A DNA stretch of 7,926 nucleotides from Bacteroidota bacterium (GCA_023427985.1 JAEYZM010000015.1:1-7926), one strand, 5' to 3'; shown: positions 1-6,980, numbered from the stretch's first letter. Notes: generated from the sequence alone by a model not told the origin. Made by a program: numbers and translations.

Positions 1-374
1 CCTTTTTCATTAATCACTACTACAGAATCCTTTACTTCGATGATTCCTTGGTTCTGAAACTTACGTCCGTATTTGGCACTCAAGGTACTTTCGATATTCT
101 TCATCGACCCATAAAATTCTACAAACAAACCTTCCGGCATTTCGTGATATGCATTTTGAACGTTGTAAAATTTCAATAAAGGACTGGTTAATTTCGCGCG
201 GACGATGGCCGAATCGGAATAAATAATTTCAACATTTCTACTGATCTCAACCGGCAATGAAATCTCATTGTTTGCAATGCGCTCCACCTTATCGAGATCG
301 GTCACACAAGCCTGTGTTCCCAACAAGATGGTACAAATCAATCCCCTATAAAATACAGCAAAATATCTATCCAT
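1..374 (-). CDS. lptC: LptC, LPS export periplasmic protein (3' end beyond window)
   Basis: This is a partial gene: the ATG is at 374 and about 124 codons are visible before the window ends, with no stop. The translation begins MDRYFAVFYRGLICTILLGTQ, a hydrophobic export segment followed by A-C at residues 22-23. That could be a lipoprotein cysteine, but the -3 position is Thr rather than Leu, so the lipobox is weak. The body carries the pattern I associate with Bacteroidota LptC: VEIIYSDSAIVRAKLTSPLL, then FVEFYG, ESTLSAKYG and VVVIN-EKG. LptC is the inner-membrane-anchored bitopic or lipoprotein part of the LptB2FGC-A-D bridge that moves lipopolysaccharide to the outer membrane. An in-frame TAG four codons before the ATG, with no other start between, fixes the start. 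It lies downstream of coaX and an outer-membrane protein gene, an order seen in other Bacteroidota. The family call is from motif recognition; no search was run. Confidence 0.8.
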   Translation of the reverse strand, partial: MDRYFAVFYRGLICTILLGTQACVTDLDKVERIANNEISLPVEISRNVEIIYSDSAIVRAKLTSPLLKFYNVQNAYHEMPEGLFVEFYGSMKNIESTLSAKYGRKFQNQGIIEVKDSVVVINEK

Positions 375-390
375 AAAAACCGCCTAAAAA

Positions 391-435
391 CAGCACCCAC
401 GAACATCCCGATAGCTATCGGGAGAACCTACGAAC
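391..435 (-). repeat. Dispersed composite repeat, copy A (inverted orientation)
   Basis: This copy fills most of the 60-base gap between the outer-membrane protein gene and lptC. Read on the minus strand it runs GTTCGTAGGTTC, then the 18-base palindrome TCCCGATAGCTATCGGGA, then TGTTCGTGGGTGCTG. The same order of parts occurs on the plus strand at 2464-2569 (GCTCGTAGGTTC, TCCCGA-ATTC-TCGGGA, CGTGGGTGCTG), so this copy is inverted relative to the others. It begins directly at the TAG stop codon of the upstream gene. Nothing in it encodes a protein. Confidence 0.75.
406..423. repeat. Perfect 18-base palindrome TCCCGATAGCTATCGGGA
   Basis: Every base pairs with its mirror position. The identical 18-mer occurs again at 6952-6969. 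In RNA it could form a short hairpin of about 7 pairs; as DNA it could be a dyad-binding site. It is not directly followed by a T-run on the transcribed strand (the nearest TTTTT is about 17 bases further), so it is a poor intrinsic terminator. Confidence 0.9.
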
Positions 436-1724
436 TAATCGTATTTCCTTCTCATAAACCACTTATCGCAAAAGTTAAATCCGGCATGTATTCCCAAAAA
501 TTCTTCTTTAATAAGTCCAGCTTCTTGCGTTCCTCGAATGCCGTATTCAAAGCCCAAATTAATGCGCGATGCAGAGCGTGGTAATGGTAATCCAAATCCA
601 AAATTAACAGAATACTGATTGATGTTCTGATTGTTGATGCTTACGTAGGATTTTCCATAATTAAATCCCATTCGATATTCTATGGTTTTCAAATAATTTC
701 CAACCGCATCGTGTTTCGGAATGATGAAACCACCAAGACTAAGATCAAAGGTGTTTTGTAAGTTCTGATTCTGACCATACACTACAAGATTCGACCATTG
801 ACCTGTGCTTACATCGGCCCCTATCATAAATTTATTAATCTTCCCATAACTGAATCCTATGGAATTCAACATCGGAAATTCTATTTTCCCTTTTTCATCA
901 TTGGAAATGCTAATGGTATCAATGGTTTGCTCGTTTCCTAAACCATTCACAAAATAACGTTTCGATAAGGTATTTCGAGTTGCGTTGAGATTGGTAGGCA
1001 GGTTATCACTTAGTCCAAGGGTGATGTATTTACCATTGCTAAATGTTTTGTGGTATTGTATTCCAAAGTTGAGGAGTAGACTACCGATATAGGTAGAATT
1101 GGTAACACGCGCGCTTGTGAATGCAAGGCTGTCTGGGAATTCGGCCGACTTAGACCTATCGATGCTACCAAAAATATAATTGGCATTGATACCGATGGAG
1201 AGCCCCTTATACACTTCGTACGATGTGGCGATGTAAAACTGGTTCAATCCTCCGGAACCCGAGTAAACATTGGTCACTGGAGTATCTGCCATTCTTCCTT
1301 GAATCCGCGATTCATATCCTACTCCTGAAAAAGGAACCAAGCCAAAACTTGTGCCCCATTTATCTGTGAAAGGGAATGCCACTTTCAAATAACTCATGGC
1401 TGCGTTGGTACCTTGTGCAGTACCGCTGAGCGAGGACATTTTAGAAAGTGTTGCAAAAGCACCCACTTCAAAGGTAGTGTAGCGCAATGCACTGAGCGAT
1501 GCCGGATTAGAAATATTTATGGCATTGTCATAACGAATACCATTTTTAATGCCACCCATGCCCAAATTGATGACCGAACTGTTGTTGAGAACCTGTCCGA
1601 GTCCGAATTGAGAATATGGTGTGCTTACTGTATTTTGAGCCTGTGCTTTATCTAGAAACGAGAATGGTATACAAAGGATACTCGATAAAACAAGGGTGTT
1701 TTTTAAAATTTTATTTCTGAACAT
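435..1724 (-). CDS. Putative outer-membrane beta-barrel protein downstream of coaX
   Basis: The product has 429 residues. It has a signal peptide with a basic start (MFRNKILKNT), a hydrophobic core and a likely cleavage after A-Q-A at residues 27-29. The mature start NTVSTPYSQFGLGQ, then GMGGIKNGIRYDNAINISNPASL (about 55-78), fits a Bacteroidota outer-membrane family in which PYSxFGLG, MGG and NPAS are hallmark patches. The rest alternates polar and aromatic residues as a barrel does, and the end (GIHAGFNFCDKWFMRRKYD) resembles the WFxKRK terminus seen in the family. It is broadly FadL/OmpP1-like, but the substrate cannot be read from sequence. The ATG at 1724 lies inside the end of coaX (14-base overlap), suggesting translational coupling, and lptC follows after 60 bases. 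A role in outer-membrane biogenesis is inferred from position only. Confidence 0.8.
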   Translation of the reverse strand: MFRNKILKNTLVLSSILCIPFSFLDKAQAQNTVSTPYSQFGLGQVLNNSSVINLGMGGIKNGIRYDNAINISNPASLSALRYTTFEVGAFATLSKMSSLSGTAQGTNAAMSYLKVAFPFTDKWGTSFGLVPFSGVGYESRIQGRMADTPVTNVYSGSGGLNQFYIATSYEVYKGLSIGINANYIFGSIDRSKSAEFPDSLAFTSARVTNSTYIGSLLLNFGIQYHKTFSNGKYITLGLSDNLPTNLNATRNTLSKRYFVNGLGNEQTIDTISISNDEKGKIEFPMLNSIGFSYGKINKFMIGADVSTGQWSNLVVYGQNQNLQNTFDLSLGGFIIPKHDAVGNYLKTIEYRMGFNYGKSYVSINNQNINQYSVNFGFGLPLPRSASRINLGFEYGIRGTQEAGLIKEEFLGIHAGFNFCDKWFMRRKYD

Positions 1725-2463
1725 TATAATTCAATATAGTATTTAATCCTTCCGCCACTAAATTGGTCCGAACAAAGATGCTATTTTTATGCTCAGTATC
1801 CAATAGAACTGCATCGCCCCCACATACTAAACATTGCAAATCGGGGTAATTTCTTTGATACGATTCAATAAAACCCTTGATTTCTAAGAGCATTCCGCGA
1901 ATGGCACCCGCTCGCATGGAGTCCAAGGTATTTCTACCAATTAGCCTTTCATTTGTAGGTATGCCGATGTGTTGCTCTAGCATTTGATCTTGTGCTTCAA
2001 TTAACGGAAGCTTCGCAGTAAAAGTATGCATGGCTTTGAAGCGCATTTGCAGTCCGGGTGAAATGGCTCCTCCTAAATATTCGCCTTTCGAATTTAAGAA
2101 ATCATAGGTAATGCATGTCCCCATGTCGATGCTCAAAATATTTTTCCCGGGAAAAATTTTCCATGCCCCACATGCCGCTGCCAATCGGTCTAGACCCAAT
2201 GTTTCCTTACTCTCGTATAAATTTTTTATAGGTATTGCTGTATCGCGATTAAATTCCAACCATTCCTTACGTCCTTCTGAAAGACCTGCCGCAGAAGCTT
2301 CTCCTACTGAAGATACAATGACATGCTGTACATTTTTTTCTTGAATCAATTGGTCGATGTACGAATTCTCTATTGAATCCTTACGCTCCATCCATAAGAT
2401 CTCATCGCCCTTAAAAAGATAAAGTTTTGTGGATGAGTTGCCTATGTCGATGACCAAATTCAT
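1711..2463 (-). CDS. coaX: Type III pantothenate kinase
   Basis: CoaX phosphorylates pantothenate with ATP, the first step of coenzyme A synthesis, in the cytoplasm. From the ATG at 2463 the protein has 250 residues, normal for the family. It shows DIGNSSTK (6-13, phosphate-binding loop), GLDR (90-93), DMGTCITYD (113-121), GGAISPG (131-137), CGGDA (214-218) and LVAEGLN (235-241), all typical of ASKHA-fold type III PanK. The open frame extends 38 codons upstream to a TTG at 2577, but that stretch is translated repeat DNA (residues such as NSEFKIQNSKF), and the family begins directly with xxLVIDIGN, so 2463 is the start. The gene overlaps the next one by 14 bases. No promoter box is evident in the repeat-filled 116-base gap from purQ, so read-through from purQ is possible. 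Confidence 0.93.
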   Translation of the reverse strand: MNLVIDIGNSSTKLYLFKGDEILWMERKDSIENSYIDQLIQEKNVQHVIVSSVGEASAAGLSEGRKEWLEFNRDTAIPIKNLYESKETLGLDRLAAACGAWKIFPGKNILSIDMGTCITYDFLNSKGEYLGGAISPGLQMRFKAMHTFTAKLPLIEAQDQMLEQHIGIPTNERLIGRNTLDSMRAGAIRGMLLEIKGFIESYQRNYPDLQCLVCGGDAVLLDTEHKNSIFVRTNLVAEGLNTILNYNVQK

Positions 2464-2569
2464 ATGCTCGTGGGTTCGTATGCTCGTAGGTTCGGATGCT
2501 TCCCGAATTCTCGGGACTGACGCGTGGGTGCTGCTGAATTTTGAATTCTGAATTTTGAATTCTGAATTC
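2464..2569 (+). repeat. Dispersed composite repeat, copy B
   Basis: This repeat occupies nearly all of the gap between purQ and coaX. On the plus strand it reads GCTCGTGGGTTCGT, ATGCTCGTAGGTTCGG, the inverted repeat TCCCGA-ATTC-TCGGGA (2501-2516), CGCGTGGGTGCTGCTG and then a tandem AT-rich tail (2535-2569). The left end touches the coaX start codon exactly. It has no stop codon in the coaX frame, so it artificially lengthens the coaX open frame by 38 codons. It shares its order of parts with the copies at 391-435 and 6916-7055. Confidence 0.75.
2535..2569 (+). repeat. 14-base tandem repeat, 2.5 copies
   Basis: The unit TGAATTTTGAATTC occurs at 2535-2548 and 2549-2562, followed by half a unit, TGAATTC, at 2563-2569. 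The copies are identical. It contains three GAATTC hexamers, and a fourth lies at 2505-2510. It forms the AT-rich tail of composite repeat copy B. Confidence 0.9.
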
Positions 2570-2579
2570 CTATCCAAGC

Positions 2580-3272
2580 TTATGCTTTTACTAATCCCAA
2601 GATCGATTCAAAAATTCCTAAACCGTCTGTGTTCGATAATTCTGAATCTACTGCACGTTCTGGATGTGGCATCATGCCAAATACGTTACGTCCTGCATTG
2701 CAAACTCCTGCGATGTTTTCCAAGGCGCCGTTAGGATTTGATGCATCGGTAATCGAGCCATTCTCATCGCAATAGCGGAACAACACTTGGTCTTTATCGT
2801 TCAGTAATTTCAAGGTATCTGCATCGGCAAAATATTTTCCTTCGCCGTGTGCAATAGGAATTTTCAATGCTTTATTAGGATCTACATTTGCAGTTACCAA
2901 TGAATTATTGGTTTGTGCTTTCATGTAGATGTTTTTACAAATGAATTTTCTGCTGTTGTTATGCAACAATGCCCCGGGTACTAAACCTGCTTCTGCAAGT
3001 ATTTGGAAACCGTTGCAAACTCCCATTACGTATCCGCCTTTGTTCGCATGCGCAATTACTTCTTGCATGATGGGCGAAAAACGTGCGATAGCTCCTGAGC
3101 GCAGATAATCGCCATAAGAGAAGCCTCCCGGTAATACAATGAAATCGGCTCCCTGCAAATCGTGATCTTTATGCCATAACTTCACAACATCTTGTTTCAT
3201 AATGGTTTGTAAGGCATATACCATGTCCTCATCGCAATTTGAACCTGGGAAAACAACTACTCCGAATTTCAT
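2580..3272 (-). CDS. purQ: Phosphoribosylformylglycinamidine synthase glutaminase subunit PurQ
   Basis: PurQ is the glutaminase of the PurLQS complex. It releases ammonia from glutamine for conversion of FGAR to FGAM in purine synthesis. The 230 residues are the usual length for a free-standing PurQ. The class I amidotransferase features are clear: N-terminal VVVFPGSNCDED, the oxyanion-region LPGGFSYGDYLRSGAIA (47-63), the nucleophile elbow GVCNGFQ with Cys86, and MPHPER with His203 and Glu205 completing the triad. The ATG at 3272 matches the family start (MKFGVVVFPG). As a separate subunit it implies small-form PurL and PurS elsewhere; neither is in this window. A 57-base gap with a good promoter box separates it from the upstream membrane-protein gene. 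Confidence 0.96.
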   Translation of the reverse strand: MKFGVVVFPGSNCDEDMVYALQTIMKQDVVKLWHKDHDLQGADFIVLPGGFSYGDYLRSGAIARFSPIMQEVIAHANKGGYVMGVCNGFQILAEAGLVPGALLHNNSRKFICKNIYMKAQTNNSLVTANVDPNKALKIPIAHGEGKYFADADTLKLLNDKDQVLFRYCDENGSITDASNPNGALENIAGVCNAGRNVFGMMPHPERAVDSELSNTDGLGIFESILGLVKA

Positions 3273-3297
3273 TTTTATATAGATTTTTTAAGAAGCC

Positions 3298-3305
3298 CAA
3301 AGATA
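3298..3305 (-). promoter_or_regulatory. Candidate -7 promoter box TATCTTTG for purQ
   Basis: On the minus strand TATCTTTG matches the Bacteroidota -7 consensus TAnnTTTG exactly. It lies 25 bases before the purQ start codon, giving a short leader of roughly 20 bases. I see no good TTG -33 element at the expected distance, so this is a candidate only. Confidence 0.45.
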
Positions 3306-3329
3306 GGAAAAATAATTATTACGGGGCGA

Positions 3330-4319
3330 CTAATTAATGATTTGAAAAGCGATTTCAGAGAGAATGAGCAACCACATCAAGCTTTCTGCTACCCATGTTC
3401 TTTTATAAACTAAGAAAAAATACGAAAGGAAAAATGTGAGTGGTGCAGCCAATAATATGAAATGATTGATGCTAAAACTTGGCTTGATATAATACGAAAA
3501 TGCTGTGACCAAAATTGATGCAATCATGATCTGTTGCGCTTTGCGTACCAACAATACGTTTTTGTAGAAGTTTTCAAACAGTTTACTAAACGCAATGATC
3601 AATATAAGAACGACAGGAAACAATGGAAGATAATCGCTCTTTTTAGGGAAAACGTTTATTTGCCAGAAAGTACCTTTCAGGGGTTGCCATATCAATAGGA
3701 AATCGACCCAACGGTCGGTCCAGAAATAATAAAAGGCAAGAAAAATATAAAGCGTAATAACCCCTACAATACTCGAAAGCCATTCGCGCCAAGAAAATGG
3801 GCGGAAAATTGCTAAGGACACCCAAACTAAGAACAGCCATGCGATGGCTGGAAAATAAAACATGGAGGCAATTGCTACAACGAAACCTGCATCGAAAGAA
3901 ATCTGTGTTGCCTTATTTGTTTTAAATAAATTAAAAAGTGTGATGAGCAAATACAATTGCAAATAGATGATTAGAATTGCTGCATCGAGGGTATAAAAAG
4001 TGGGGAAAATTCCAGTGATGATTACGAATAAAAGGCTCGGCAACATCGTGTTTTTAAAGAGCAATCCGTAATCGTTGATAATCTTATTGAGCCAAATTCC
4101 CATACTCACATACATTAATGTGGTCAGAATGGTATTCCATAATTTAAGTGACCACAAAGATTGGAAAGTATTGAATAGAAAGAGACTCAGCGGTTCGTTA
4201 TAATTAAAAACAGGAATAGGTTCTTCGTTTAATAAATAAGGCAAACGGATGGCGAATGCCAAAATTACTAAGACAATTAAATTGAGTGCTTCCTGTTGTT
4301 TAAATAATCGAACTAACAT
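3330..4319 (-). CDS. Polytopic inner-membrane protein, DUF6427-like
   Basis: The protein has 329 residues from the ATG at 4319 and is very hydrophobic, with about 9-10 membrane segments (roughly 12-30, 61-78, 92-105, 112-132, 144-171, 181-200, 231-246, 263-277, 283-304, 309-326). A short hydrophilic N-terminus (MLVRLFKQQEALN) and a conserved-looking loop FRPFSWREW (172-180) followed by a membrane segment and YYFWTDRW resemble the DUF6427 family of Bacteroidota. No biochemical function is known to me. A longer frame to 4379 adds 20 residues (MFLVFKKIKL...), but it would overlap the upstream gene by 56 bases and does not look like the family start. With 4319 the genes are 4 bases apart, so they are very likely co-transcribed. 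The family name is from memory of its pattern. Confidence 0.7.
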   Translation of the reverse strand: MLVRLFKQQEALNLIVLVILAFAIRLPYLLNEEPIPVFNYNEPLSLFLFNTFQSLWSLKLWNTILTTLMYVSMGIWLNKIINDYGLLFKNTMLPSLLFVIITGIFPTFYTLDAAILIIYLQLYLLITLFNLFKTNKATQISFDAGFVVAIASMFYFPAIAWLFLVWVSLAIFRPFSWREWLSSIVGVITLYIFLAFYYFWTDRWVDFLLIWQPLKGTFWQINVFPKKSDYLPLFPVVLILIIAFSKLFENFYKNVLLVRKAQQIMIASILVTAFSYYIKPSFSINHFILLAAPLTFFLSYFFLVYKRTWVAESLMWLLILSEIAFQIIN

Positions 4320-4323
4320 TCCA

Positions 4324-5808
4324 TCAATTAAAGTTGATGCGCATAAAGTTAGTTTTATTTTTTTGAATACAAGGAACAATTATCTGATCGGCCGAAATTT
4401 GCCTTCCTCCACCCGGCATCATCAAGGTATTATCGGCTTCTTTCACAATTATTTTTTCAGTGCTCTCGCCTTTTTGGTTGATGGTGGTGCAAATAATATC
4501 GGTGCTTTTTCTAATGAATTTATTATAGATGATGTGTATGCGATCTACGTCTAAGGTATATATGTAGGACGAATAAAACGCGGCATCGTCTTCCGATACT
4601 TGATTTTTTCGCACGATGTTTTCCCAATGAATTTTTCCATCGGGATTTACACTAAACAATAATACATTGTCGTAATGATAGGTGTAAGATGTGGTATACA
4701 ATTGATAATAAGAATTGTAATTGGTCGACTCCGTTATATAATTCGATTCGGAGATAAGAATCACCCCGCCGTCTGTACGCAGGATGATTCGATCTACGAA
4801 ATAATTGATAAGTTCTGTACCTCTATTCACCGTACGTTCAGTGTTGAACTCATTAAGAAATTTGGCTTTGAAACTTTCCGAAAAAATTTTCAACTTCTGA
4901 TCTTTAAATTTTATACGTGCATAAAAAATTCCTGCCGATGAGAAAGAATTCAGCTCCGAGTAAAAGCCCGCAAACACTATATTTCTATTGATGTAATCAA
5001 TTTCCATTTTAATGTCGTTGATAAAATACTTATCCAAGCTTATTGGAATCATTTGAATTTTATCTAATGCCGATGTAGCAATGTTCAAGGTATGTTTCCG
5101 GTCGCGCAAGAGTTTCTTTTCTAAATCCAATGAAGTAAGAAAATATACGACACTGTCATTGGATAACTTGAAATCATTAAGCAAGAGCACGCCATCGTAA
5201 GAATCCGTCTTGTACATTTTTTCCCAAACCAAGTGGAAACTCGAATCCATTACTTTGATTTTTATATTTAATTTTTCATCCTCAGGAGAAGTCTGCTTGT
5301 ACATGGTAGCAATCAACTTAGAATTTTTACTCCGCTTAATGTAAAACATTCCTTTGTTTCTCTTTCGATCAAATTCAATAGCATCCAATAGCTTTGCAGG
5401 CCCTACATACATTCCCGTTTCTGTATCGATGCGCTGAACAAATAATTCATTTTTACTGCTCGTTTTATTCGGAATTGCATAAAATAAATACAAACTATCT
5501 TGTAATAAAAGTATGTCTTGAATTTCTGCATTGTTATCTGTAAACACCAATGGATTCGACCATTTCATGCTCATATTGTTTTCGAAAAACGATACCTCTA
5601 CACGATTATCTCTCAATCGCAATTGCTCTGCTTTGTTGTTAAAAGCATTCTGACTTTTCACCACAAAAAATCCTTTTGCATTCTGTCCAATCACTTTTGA
5701 AAATGTGCGCTGAAAACTTTTTTCAGAAGAAGAAAAATCAATTTTCTGCGCCTGCGATGGAAGCGTGAAAAAAATCAAAATCAAAACAAGGTATCTGTCG
5801 AATTTCAT
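4324..5808 (-). CDS. Secreted protein of unknown function, Bacteroidota type
   Basis: This 494-residue protein has a clear signal peptide: MKF, a hydrophobic core, and probable cleavage after S-Q-A at residues 18-20. The mature part is a series of short beta-strand-like segments with repeated WEK/W-S/HWE and dxhh patterns (KWSNPLV about 82-88, LVWEKMYK 193-200, KIHWENIVRKNQ 392-403). This suggests a beta-propeller-like or other all-beta fold, but no clean propeller repeat can be counted by eye. DGGVILISESNY (346-357), the Tyr-rich stretch after it and DGKIHWENIVRKNQVSEDD (390-408) resemble conserved parts of large uncharacterised secreted proteins in Bacteroidota. There is no lipobox, sorting tail or catalytic motif that I recognise. 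Periplasmic or outer-membrane location is inferred. The DUF6427-like membrane protein follows after 4 bases, so the two may work together. Confidence 0.8.
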   Translation of the reverse strand: MKFDRYLVLILIFFTLPSQAQKIDFSSSEKSFQRTFSKVIGQNAKGFFVVKSQNAFNNKAEQLRLRDNRVEVSFFENNMSMKWSNPLVFTDNNAEIQDILLLQDSLYLFYAIPNKTSSKNELFVQRIDTETGMYVGPAKLLDAIEFDRKRNKGMFYIKRSKNSKLIATMYKQTSPEDEKLNIKIKVMDSSFHLVWEKMYKTDSYDGVLLLNDFKLSNDSVVYFLTSLDLEKKLLRDRKHTLNIATSALDKIQMIPISLDKYFINDIKMEIDYINRNIVFAGFYSELNSFSSAGIFYARIKFKDQKLKIFSESFKAKFLNEFNTERTVNRGTELINYFVDRIILRTDGGVILISESNYITESTNYNSYYQLYTTSYTYHYDNVLLFSVNPDGKIHWENIVRKNQVSEDDAAFYSSYIYTLDVDRIHIIYNKFIRKSTDIICTTINQKGESTEKIIVKEADNTLMMPGGGRQISADQIIVPCIQKNKTNFMRINFN

Positions 5809-5815
5809 ATGAATG

Positions 5816-5848
5816 CTAAAATACTAAAATTTGCCATGTTTAAACCAA
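5816..5848 (-). promoter_or_regulatory. Weak candidate promoter for the 494-residue protein gene
   Basis: On the minus strand, TTG at 5848-5846 is followed after 22 bases by TATTTTAG (5823-5816), one mismatch from the TAnnTTTG -7 consensus. The box ends only 7 bases before the ATG at 5808, which would make the transcript almost leaderless. This weakens the call. Confidence 0.25.
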
Positions 5849-5881
5849 TGCCTCCATTCCTCTAATGAGACCAGACCTATA

Positions 5882-5932
5882 ACGTATGCATGCTCCGCAT
5901 CATTGTACTGCTCTTGAATTTTGATTTATTTT
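5882..5932 (+). repeat. Degenerate composite-repeat remnant, copy D
   Basis: The plus strand shares ACGTATGC, TGCTCTTGAATT and GATTT(T)ATTTTTC, in the same order and spacing apart from small gaps, with 7000-7052 on the other side of the glycosyltransferase gene. The inverted repeat is lost here. The right end overlaps the glycosyltransferase stop codon (5926-5928). The rest of the 117-base gap (5809-5881) shows nothing beyond the weak promoter. Confidence 0.5.
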
Positions 5933-6915
5933 TCGAGCTCTTTGAAAATTTTCTCCGTAATCATTGCTGCATTATCTGGAAAATCAACTTTTACTGCTTC
6001 GTGATTTTGAACCCAGTCGCGTAATATGTAAATAAAATTTTGGTCGATGTTGTACACCACAGGCACTCCCATTTGCTCCATTGCTGCTGCATTGCAAAAT
6101 TGTTCGTACTGACCTTTCATTGGAATTGCCAACACTTTTTTCCCTAAAAACATGGCTTCCGCTGGTGCTTCAAAGCCACCGCCTGTAAGCAATCCAGAGC
6201 TTGATGCCACACTTTGATTGTACTTCTGATTGTCGATCGGCAATACATCGACATTCCCAATACTATAACCAATTTTCTCATGCTTTGAAAAAACATGCCA
6301 ATGCACAAAATCGATTTGATGTAAAAATTGCAACAAATATTTATCGTCGTAGGCAGGAAGATACACCGTATAATGTCCGTTTTTTGTTGGGCTGATGTTT
6401 CTAATTTCTCTGCGAATTATCGGTGTGTAAATATTTTCATCGTATTGTTCAAAATGAAAAGCATAAAATTTATTACAAGGCGCGTAATTCTTGTAAAGGA
6501 ATTCTGCCGTTTTATTTTTCTCCATATAGCGTGGAGTTTTCTTGGATAAGAACGCACTTTGATGACTTAGCGCAATTACTTTTTTATTTTTCAATTTACC
6601 AGCCCAAGCGGTAACCGGTTCAAAATCGTTCAAAATAAAATCATACGATTTTAAATCGATGTTCCACAAATCGCTAAAAAATTTTTGAGGATGTAATGTC
6701 TTGATGGTTTTGCCATAATCCACACCACCACTTTTCCCAAACACAAAACTCAATCCATTTTTCCGATACTTCACTTCATGTCCCAACTCTACATCGACCT
6801 GAGTACCACTTAAAAGTATATCGATGTTCGCATACTTCTTCAACTCAGGAATAAAATCTCTGGCTCTACTCACATGTCCGTTTCCGGTTCCTTGAATTGC
6901 AAATAATATGTTCAT
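5926..6915 (-). CDS. GT-B-fold glycosyltransferase family protein (Glyco_trans_1_3-like)
   Basis: The 329-residue protein is a cytoplasmic or membrane-associated glycosyltransferase of the MurG/MGDG-synthase-like GT-B fold. The N-terminal half opens with a beta strand and glycine-rich loop, MNILFAIQGTGNGHVSRA (GTGNGH at 9-14), typical of acceptor-side loops in this group, and has NDFEP at 96-100. The C-terminal half has GGGFEAPAEAM (245-255) followed by PMKGQYEQFCNA (265-276), the usual nucleotide-sugar donor site. There is no signal peptide or membrane segment. Donor and acceptor are unknown; a lipid-linked acceptor is plausible. The upstream neighbour is an LpxH-like phosphoesterase, and this pairing suggests an envelope glycolipid role (inference). 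The ATG at 6915 matches the family start and is immediately preceded by tandem repeat DNA. Its stop lies inside a repeat remnant. Confidence 0.85.
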   Translation of the reverse strand: MNILFAIQGTGNGHVSRARDFIPELKKYANIDILLSGTQVDVELGHEVKYRKNGLSFVFGKSGGVDYGKTIKTLHPQKFFSDLWNIDLKSYDFILNDFEPVTAWAGKLKNKKVIALSHQSAFLSKKTPRYMEKNKTAEFLYKNYAPCNKFYAFHFEQYDENIYTPIIRREIRNISPTKNGHYTVYLPAYDDKYLLQFLHQIDFVHWHVFSKHEKIGYSIGNVDVLPIDNQKYNQSVASSSGLLTGGGFEAPAEAMFLGKKVLAIPMKGQYEQFCNAAAMEQMGVPVVYNIDQNFIYILRDWVQNHEAVKVDFPDNAAMITEKIFKELEK

Positions 6916-6947
6916 GTTCGTGGGTTCGTGGGTTCGTGGGTTCGTGT
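6916..6947 (+). repeat. 8-base tandem repeat GTTCGTGG, four copies
   Basis: Three exact units and a fourth with one change (GTTCGTGT) lie directly before the glycosyltransferase ATG. On the coding strand the leader reads CACGAACC repeated, the last unit running into GAACATG. The unit length is not a multiple of three, but the repeat is outside the coding frame. Confidence 0.92.
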
Positions 6948-6951
6948 GCTC

Positions 6952-6969
6952 TCCCGATAGCTATCGGGA
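6952..6969. repeat. Second copy of palindrome TCCCGATAGCTATCGGGA
   Basis: This is base-for-base identical to 406-423, about 6.5 kb away. It lies 37 bases before the glycosyltransferase ATG on the coding strand and could form a hairpin in the leader. Confidence 0.9.
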
Positions 6970-6980
6970 TGCTCGTAGGT

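Noticed and set aside
391..435. Insertion sequence or integration site
   Set aside because: No transposase or integrase, terminal inverted repeats or target duplication is visible; the copies look like short non-coding repeats.
1413..1655. Plus-strand open frame of 80 codons
   Set aside because: It is the antisense shadow of the outer-membrane protein gene; its product is Cys-rich and shows no domain. The other plus-strand frames (2111-2344, 4249-4554, 4675-4941, 5518-5700, 6201-6614, 7621-7812) are likewise opposite clear genes.
2501..2516. Intrinsic terminator after purQ
   Set aside because: The 6-base stem has no T-run on the minus strand after it (AGCATCC follows), and the same dyad type occurs both before and after genes in the window.
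3643..3840. Minus-strand frame of 65 codons inside the DUF6427-like gene
   Set aside because: It is an alternate frame within a well-supported coding region.
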